Assembly (NCBI GenBank): GCA_947467375.1 | Contig: CANIHL010000005.1 | Location: forward strand, 1-44,940 | DNA from: Acidimicrobiaceae bacterium | Lineage (GTDB): Bacteria; Actinomycetota; Acidimicrobiia; Acidimicrobiales; Ilumatobacteraceae | Length of the DNA: 44,940 nucleotides | Reading direction: 5' to 3' | Shown here: one piece after another, positions 39,008 through 44,940 of the stretch | Position numbering within the stretch: position 1 is the first letter of the stretch | Layout of the letters: each line of letters opens with the position of its first letter | The notes under the pieces: model-generated | What the model saw: only the letters and a program-made list of their open reading frames with translations | Databases searched by the model: none | Told to the model about the DNA's origin: nothing | Translations under genes and position numbers: made by a program

Positions 39008-39889
39008 ATGGCGAAACGCCGTCCGCCAACCGTGCACGGTTTGGCTCTCATTGACAAACCTGCGGGCATGACAAGCCACGACGTGGTGAGCAGACTACGC
39101 AAGCAACTGAACGAACGACGCATTGGTCATGCGGGAACGCTTGACCCTGATGCAACAGGTGTGATGGTGATTGGCGTTGGCTACGTAACTCGCTTGATGC
39201 AGTTTTTAAGCGGCATGGACAAGACATACACATGCGAAGTGGTGTTTGGCAGTGAGACCAACACGTTGGACGATTCGGGAACGGTGACCGCAACATTTGA
39301 GATGGGCGAGTTGGCGCTTGATGCAGTGCGTGCTGCCGCAGCGAAGTTGACTGGCCCGATTATGCAAGTGCCACCCATGGTGTCGGCATTGAAAATTGAT
39401 GGCAAACGTTTGCACGAACTAGCGCGTGAAGGAATAGAAGTTGAACGCAAGCCACGACCAGTAACGGTGTATTCATTTGATGTGCACAGTGTTCGAGTTG
39501 AAGACGGCGTAACTATTGCGAGCATTGAAGTTCGGTGCTCGTCGGGAACATACGTGCGCACACTTGCAGCCGACCTTGGCACGTTGCTTGGTGGAGGAGC
39601 GCACCTTCGAAATTTGCGCCGCACCACAGTTGGCGACTTTGTTCTTGCCGATTGCACCAGCATTGAAAATGCGACATTGCTCGAACCGATTACCGCGCTG
39701 CGCTCTATGACTCGCGTGGTTGCCGATGCCGACACTGCGGTAAAGATTCGACACGGCCGCTCGTTTCCCGCGTGGGAAGGCAGCGCACCGTGGGCGGTTG
39801 TTGATGAAGCGGGAGCTCTGCTTGCTGTCTATGAAGCAGATGGACCTAATGCAAAACCATCAGTGGTTTTGGCTGAAGCGATAGCGTAA
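39008..39889 (+). CDS. truB: tRNA pseudouridine(55) synthase
   Basis: GLALIDKPAGMTSHDVV, GHAGTLDPDATGVM, CSSGTYVRTLAADLG. Confidence 0.95.
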   Translation: MAKRRPPTVHGLALIDKPAGMTSHDVVSRLRKQLNERRIGHAGTLDPDATGVMVIGVGYVTRLMQFLSGMDKTYTCEVVFGSETNTLDDSGTVTATFEMGELALDAVRAAAAKLTGPIMQVPPMVSALKIDGKRLHELAREGIEVERKPRPVTVYSFDVHSVRVEDGVTIASIEVRCSSGTYVRTLAADLGTLLGGGAHLRNLRRTTVGDFVLADCTSIENATLLEPITALRSMTRVVADADTAVKIRHGRSFPAWEGSAPWAVVDEAGALLAVYEADGPNAKPSVVLAEAIA

Positions 39890-39895
39890 ATATTC

Positions 39896-40843
39896 GTGCT
39901 TATTCTTCGTGACACCGACACTGCAGTTGCGCCAGTAAAGCGATCTGTTGTCACGATTGGCGCATACGACGGTGTGCACAAAGGCCATCGCGCAGTTATT
40001 GCTCACGTTCAGGCCGAAGCGAAACGACTGGATTGCCAGGGAGTGGTGGTCACATTCGATCATCACCCGGCATCGGTAGTGCGCCCAGAATCTGCACCGA
40101 AATTGCTGACCGATAGCGACCAAAAGATTGAGTTGCTTGCAGAAACCGGCATTGACGCCACGTTCATTGTGCATTTCGATGAAGCGGCTTCGAAGGAAGA
40201 CCCGGCTGCATTCGTAAAGCGCGTGCTGGTGGATTCGCTTGGTGCGAGGTTGATTGTGGTTGGCGAAGACTTCCACTTTGGATACAAGCGCGGTGGAAAC
40301 GTTGCCATGTTGCGCGAACTCGGCAAGCAATACGACTTTGAGGTTGTGCCAATGCAATTGGTGCCACGCCCAGACGGCGTTGCCGAACCCGTAAGCAGCA
40401 CTGCAATTCGCCGTGCACTTGCCGGTGGGCAGGTTGAAGTTGCTCAGCAATTACTTGGTCGACCATTTTCTGTGCGCGGAGTAGTGGTGAACGGCGACAA
40501 GCGTGGCCGCACCATCGGTTTCCCAACAGCCAATACTGAAGTGTCGAACCAAATGTGTTTGCCAGCCGATGGCGTGTACGCGGGAATGTTTACGTGCGCA
40601 GACGGCAGCGTGCATGGTTGCGCAATCAACCTTGGTCGCAGGCCAACGTTTTTTGAACACGCAGACGTGTCGCTACTTGAAGCACACTTGCTCGATTTTT
40701 CTGGCGACCTTTACGGTCAGCAGGTGAGTGTCACGTTCGAACACTTCTTGCGCAGTGAACGAAAGTTTGACGGCCTTGATGCAATTAAATCGCAGCTAGA
40801 GCTTGACGTGTCGGCGGCTCGCGGTCTGGTCGGCCGTAAGTAG
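39896..40843 (+). CDS. ribF: Bifunctional riboflavin kinase/FAD synthetase
   Basis: VVTIGAYDGVHKGHRAVI, VVGEDFHFGYKRGGN, GRTIGFPTAN. Confidence 0.92.
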   Translation: MLILRDTDTAVAPVKRSVVTIGAYDGVHKGHRAVIAHVQAEAKRLDCQGVVVTFDHHPASVVRPESAPKLLTDSDQKIELLAETGIDATFIVHFDEAASKEDPAAFVKRVLVDSLGARLIVVGEDFHFGYKRGGNVAMLRELGKQYDFEVVPMQLVPRPDGVAEPVSSTAIRRALAGGQVEVAQQLLGRPFSVRGVVVNGDKRGRTIGFPTANTEVSNQMCLPADGVYAGMFTCADGSVHGCAINLGRRPTFFEHADVSLLEAHLLDFSGDLYGQQVSVTFEHFLRSERKFDGLDAIKSQLELDVSAARGLVGRK

Positions 40844-43175
40844 TGGTTCGCTGACGAAGTGATCTGCCAATCGGTTCGGCAATTGCTCTAAAGGATTCTT
40901 CGGTCATTAACTGACCATGGTTTGCGCCTGCTGCGCGCGAAATGTTTTCATTCATCAACGTTCCGCCCATGTCGTTACAACCAGCACGAAGAAGTTGTTG
41001 TGCGCCTTCTTGACCAATCTTTGTCCACGACACTTGCACGTTGTCAATAAGCCCGCGGTATGCAATGCGACCGATTGAGTGCATGAGAAGCGTTTCTCTA
41101 AACGTTGGCCCACGACGTGCTTTGTGCTGCAAGTAAATAGGTGATGCCATGTGCACGAACGGCAATGGAATGAACTCGGTGAATCCACCCGTAACTTCTT
41201 GCAATGCGCGCGTGCGCACAATGTGTTTAGCCCAGCTAAGCGGGTGCTCAACAGAACCAAACATGATGGTGATGTTGGACTTCAAGCCAGCTTCGTGTGC
41301 AACCTGGTGACAGTCCAGCCACTCTTCGGTGTTGATCTTGTCGGAGCAAATGATGTTGCGAATGTCGTCGTCCAAAATTTCGGCTGCGGTTCCTGGCAGT
41401 GATGCAAGGCCAGCTTCCTTCAAGCGAGTGATGTAGCTAAACAGCGATTCGCCTAAGCGCTTTGCGCCTTCGGTTACTTCAAGCGCCGTAAACCCGTGCA
41501 CGTGCATGTCGGGAACTGCATCCTTCACTGCACGCGTGACGTCTATGTAATAGTCGCCGTCGAAGTCGGGGTGAATACCGCCCTGCAGGGTTACCTCGGT
41601 TGCGCCCAAGTCCCAGGCTTCTTTTGCACGCTCGGCAATGTCGTCGAGGGTTAGTAGGTATGGGGTACCGCGAAGGTTGAGGCTGAGTGGGCCTTTGGAG
41701 AACCCGCAGAACCTGCACTTAAACGTGCACACGTTGGTGTAGTTGATGTTGCGGTTGTGCACCCACGTCACTTCGTCGCCAACAATTTGCTTGCGTAGGT
41801 CGTCGGCAACGTGCGCAATTGCTCGCACCTCTGGTCCGCGTGCGCCAAACAACGTGACAATTTCTTGTTCGTTAATGCGATGACCAAGCTCAACACCGCG
41901 CAAAATTTCTGCAACAGGGCCAGTGATCTTTTCGCCTTCGCCCATGCGCTCAAAAGGAATGAGCATTGGGGGAGCATTGTTTGCACCCGAGTACCACTGT
42001 GTTGAACGATGACCAACCAACACAACCTCAGCGCCGTCGTGCACCACATCGGCTGCCGTTACTTTTTCTGGCCACACCTGTCCGCTGTCGTCGCGTGCCA
42101 AACCTTCGGCGTCGCTTCGGTCCATCAATGCGAAGTCGAGCGATGGATCAAACCATTTCTCAGGGTTGATAACAAACTCTGGATACACCGTGAGGCGTGG
42201 AGCAAGTGACTTGCCCTTTGCTTCGGTAACTGTGCGCAACTTGTCGAGTGCTGGCCACGGGCGTTCTGGGTTTACGTGGTCGGCAGTAACAGGTGATACG
42301 CCGCCCCAATCGTCGATGCCGGCGTCGAGCAAGATGCTGAAGTCGTCGCTTAAGTTCGGCGGTGCCTGCAAGTGAATGCTCGATGGCAAAATAATTCGCG
42401 CTGCAGCAATCGACCACAAGTACTCATCTTCTGGGCACGGTGCTTCGTGTTGCATGCCGGTGCGCGGCTTCGGCAAAAAGTTTTGCACGATTACTTCTTG
42501 CACGTGTCCGTACTTCGCATGCGATGCAGCGATTGCCTCAAGTGCATCAATGCGGTCTTCGCGATTTTCGCCAATGCCCACCAAAATTCCAGTAGTGAAC
42601 GGAATGTTCAGTTCGCCAGCCCACTGCAATGTGTCGAGGCGGCGTTGTGGTTCTTTGTCTGGCGCACCGCGGTGGCAGTCCAAGTCATCGCGCAACGACT
42701 CGATCATCATTCCTTGTGAAGGCGACACCGTGCGCAACAGTGCAAGTTCGTCTTTGTACAACGCACCCGCGTTTGCGTGCGGAAGTAATCCGGTTTCTTT
42801 CAGTACCAATGCGGCCATGTCGTGCAGGTAATGCACAGTTGAATCAAAACCGTTTGCCTTCAACCAATCTTTTGCCACGTCGTAGCGAAGCTCTGGTCGT
42901 TCGCCAAGAGTGAACAATGCTTCGTGACAACCCATACGTGCGCCTTGTTTGGCAATGGCCAACACTTGTTCGGCACTGAGGTAGGGGTTCTCGAGTCGTG
43001 CAGGTGGCTGCGCAAAGGTGCAGTAACCGCACTTATCGCGGCACAACATGGTGAGCGGAATAAACACCTTCGGTGAATACGTAACTCGACTTCCGAATTG
43101 CGCATCGCGAATGGCGCGCGCTTCAGCCAAAAGCTGATCGAGTGGGGTGGCAAGGACGCGCTGACGCTCAGACAA
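40785..43175 (-). CDS. fbiC: 7,8-didemethyl-8-hydroxy-5-deazariboflavin synthase, CofG-CofH fusion
   Basis: Two radical-SAM clusters, CRDKCGYC and CTFKCRFC, in one ORF; TTG start assumed. Confidence 0.93.
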   Translation of the reverse strand: MSERQRVLATPLDQLLAEARAIRDAQFGSRVTYSPKVFIPLTMLCRDKCGYCTFAQPPARLENPYLSAEQVLAIAKQGARMGCHEALFTLGERPELRYDVAKDWLKANGFDSTVHYLHDMAALVLKETGLLPHANAGALYKDELALLRTVSPSQGMMIESLRDDLDCHRGAPDKEPQRRLDTLQWAGELNIPFTTGILVGIGENREDRIDALEAIAASHAKYGHVQEVIVQNFLPKPRTGMQHEAPCPEDEYLWSIAAARIILPSSIHLQAPPNLSDDFSILLDAGIDDWGGVSPVTADHVNPERPWPALDKLRTVTEAKGKSLAPRLTVYPEFVINPEKWFDPSLDFALMDRSDAEGLARDDSGQVWPEKVTAADVVHDGAEVVLVGHRSTQWYSGANNAPPMLIPFERMGEGEKITGPVAEILRGVELGHRINEQEIVTLFGARGPEVRAIAHVADDLRKQIVGDEVTWVHNRNINYTNVCTFKCRFCGFSKGPLSLNLRGTPYLLTLDDIAERAKEAWDLGATEVTLQGGIHPDFDGDYYIDVTRAVKDAVPDMHVHGFTALEVTEGAKRLGESLFSYITRLKEAGLASLPGTAAEILDDDIRNIICSDKINTEEWLDCHQVAHEAGLKSNITIMFGSVEHPLSWAKHIVRTRALQEVTGGFTEFIPLPFVHMASPIYLQHKARRGPTFRETLLMHSIGRIAYRGLIDNVQVSWTKIGQEGAQQLLRAGCNDMGGTLMNENISRAAGANHGQLMTEESFRAIAEPIGRSLRQRTTTYGRPDREPPTRQALAAI

Positions 43176-43317
43176 CTAAACCCTCCGTGGGTGCTAGTGA
43201 AATTGGATTGTCAGTGCTCGACCAAGTTTTCCCACAGTGTTAGAGAAGTGGGCGTTCTTGCGTATGCCGTGCGTCCACCAAGATAGCGCTTGTGGGCGTG
43301 GAATAGGTGGTCGGAAT

Positions 43318-44085
43318 TTAGAGATTGCCGAGGGCGGTAAACAGCGCGCGCACGTTGTGGCCACTCATTGGCTCACGATGACCCGTGCGACTAATGAATC
43401 CAAGCTGAACACCAGTTGCTGGGTCGACCACCGTAAACAACTGCTCGTGTCCAGCGGCATCCACCACAACATCGGTAAGCAGGGGAACGCCAGCCTCGGC
43501 TAGTGCCTGCTGCACGAAACCTGCGTTCAACACTTCAATAGCAATGTGTTGCACGCCAGAACCATTTGCTTCCAAGTGTGCGCGCACTGCAGGGTCGTTT
43601 CCAGGACCAACCAACACCACGGTCACGCCACCAGCGGTTGCAGTGACAATGTCGGCGTCTTCGGTTGGAGCAACTGCAAAGCCAAGCGTTTTCAAAAATG
43701 AAGAAGCCGATGCAAGATCAACCACTGCAACCACAACGTGATCAATACGAACTGCAACGGTGTCGAGTGCCGACAACAATGTGTCAGCAACTTTTGTTGG
43801 AGCAACTCCACCACGTTCGTGCGCAACTTCAATGCGATGTGTTTCGGCAAGCAGTGTGCGGAAAATCTGTTCTGCAAAGTCGGCATCAACACCACTATTA
43901 ATTGCCCACTGCCTGCGAGTAGTCAACACTTCGCGCACGCGTTGCGGCTGAATGACTGCAGTTGACGAACCAGCTTTTACTTCTGCAACTTCACGACACA
44001 CTTCCATTCGCTGAGCGAGCAGTGCAACGATTGCTGCATCGATCTGATCGATCTTTTCGCGAAGTTGTGGAAGGTCGCGTGCCAT
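43318..44085 (-). CDS. Chorismate mutase type II-like domain fused to a VOC domain
   Basis: N-term LREKIDQIDAAIVALLAQRMEVCREVAEVK; C-term RIDHVVVAVVDLASASSFLKTLGF...GVQHIAIEV...GVQLGFISR. Confidence 0.8.
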   Translation of the reverse strand: MARDLPQLREKIDQIDAAIVALLAQRMEVCREVAEVKAGSSTAVIQPQRVREVLTTRRQWAINSGVDADFAEQIFRTLLAETHRIEVAHERGGVAPTKVADTLLSALDTVAVRIDHVVVAVVDLASASSFLKTLGFAVAPTEDADIVTATAGGVTVVLVGPGNDPAVRAHLEANGSGVQHIAIEVLNAGFVQQALAEAGVPLLTDVVVDAAGHEQLFTVVDPATGVQLGFISRTGHREPMSGHNVRALFTALGNL

Positions 44086-44087
44086 AA

Positions 44088-44678
44088 CTATTTACGCCAC
44101 CACTTACGTTTCGTGTGTGGTTCGACCAAACGTTGAACGTGTTTTGCAAGCACATCCATTTCAATATTCACTGCGTCGCCAGGTTTGCGTACACCAAGTG
44201 TGGTGACAGCGGTGGTGTGCGGAATTACTGCAACGCGAAATGTGTCGGCGGTGAGATCAAATGCGGTCAGCGAAATGCCATCAACGGTGACCGAACCTTT
44301 TTCAACAATCAAGTGCATCAGGTCGCGCGGAATACGAATCACTAAATCGGGAGCAGGGGAGACAACATGTCCAACTGCATCAACGTGACCAAGCACCATG
44401 TGTCCACCAAGTCGTTCGCCAAGCGCCATTGGTCGCTCAAGGTTCACCACATCGCCAGCTTGCAGCGAACCGAGGTTGGTACGCGAATACGTTTCTTCGC
44501 TTACGTCGGCATCCCAATAAGACGAACCGTCTGTGGCCACCACCGTGAGGCAGCAGCCATTCACTGCAATGGATGCGCCGAGGTCGGAGCCTTCCAACAC
44601 CGTGGTGCTGTTGATGCGCAGGCGACTGCCATTGCGCGATCCGACTTTGCCTAGTTCTTCAACGATTCCCGTGAACAC
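44088..44678 (-). CDS. ribE: Riboflavin synthase alpha subunit
   Basis: MFTGIVEELGKV, IAVNGCCLTVV, LGGHMVLGHVDAVG. Confidence 0.95.
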   Translation of the reverse strand: MFTGIVEELGKVGSRNGSRLRINSTTVLEGSDLGASIAVNGCCLTVVATDGSSYWDADVSEETYSRTNLGSLQAGDVVNLERPMALGERLGGHMVLGHVDAVGHVVSPAPDLVIRIPRDLMHLIVEKGSVTVDGISLTAFDLTADTFRVAVIPHTTAVTTLGVRKPGDAVNIEMDVLAKHVQRLVEPHTKRKWWRK

Positions 44679-44861
44679 AGCAATTCACACTACTTATATA
44701 GGCACTCATTGGACAGGGGATTACCCCGCCGAACCCGACGACCCTCCCGATAGATTGAAGGGGTCCACTAGGGCTTTTAGCGCTGGTGAGATGCAGAGGG
44801 TCAACAGGCCAACTGCGACCAATTGGTCCCGCAATTCGGCGGGCACACGAAAGGCATACTT

Positions 44862-44940
44862 ATGGCAACTGCTCCAAAAAGCGAAACCATCGCCAAGCAC
44901 CGGGCTCACTCAACTGACACCGGTTCTCCTGAAGTGCAAA
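44862..44940 (+). CDS. rpsO: 30S ribosomal protein S15 (5' end only, runs off window)
   Basis: Manual translation MATAPKSETIAKHRAHSTDTGSPEVQ. Confidence 0.9.
   Translation, partial: MATAPKSETIAKHRAHSTDTGSPEVQ

Noticed and set aside
44679-44861. FMN riboswitch in the ribE/rpsO intergenic region
   Set aside because: I could not match the FMN riboswitch consensus on either strand; an rpsO autoregulatory leader is possible but unsupported.
44721-44909. 62-aa minus-strand ORF at the window end
   Set aside because: Overlaps the start of rpsO antisense; no family resemblance.

Overview
Actinobacteria-like chromosomal window. FbiC and an LLM/F420-type oxidoreductase fit this, but the taxon is inference. 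Ordinary chromosomal genes lie at about 1-3400 and 27600-44940. Between them, two integrative elements sit in tandem at one tRNA-Ala(GGC) locus. The intact tRNA is at 27511-27583, and exact 5' tRNA fragments sit at 3407-3453 (47 nt) and 8475-8530 (56 nt), each immediately followed by an integrase ORF. Element A (about 3407-8474) has a truncated integrase and five intact ORFs, all predicted lipoproteins, including two pentapeptide-repeat proteins. Element B (about 8475-27510) has an intact tyrosine recombinase and defence-type cargo. The cargo includes a trypsin-like protease, two YbjN-like proteins, an HNH protein with winged-helix-like N-terminus, an OLD-like ATPase/TOPRIM protein, and a promoter-led four-gene cassette. 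That cassette encodes a 65-aa Z-alpha-like winged helix, a GIY-YIG-like protein, an Eco57I-type N6-adenine methylase, and a PLD-SNF2 helicase fusion. It is my best candidate for an undescribed system. The flanks also hold a Pot-type ABC transporter with Rieske, PhyH and PhnZ-like HD oxygenases, a chorismate mutase-VOC fusion, and ribF/fbiC/ribE. All family calls are from reading motifs; no database search was run.
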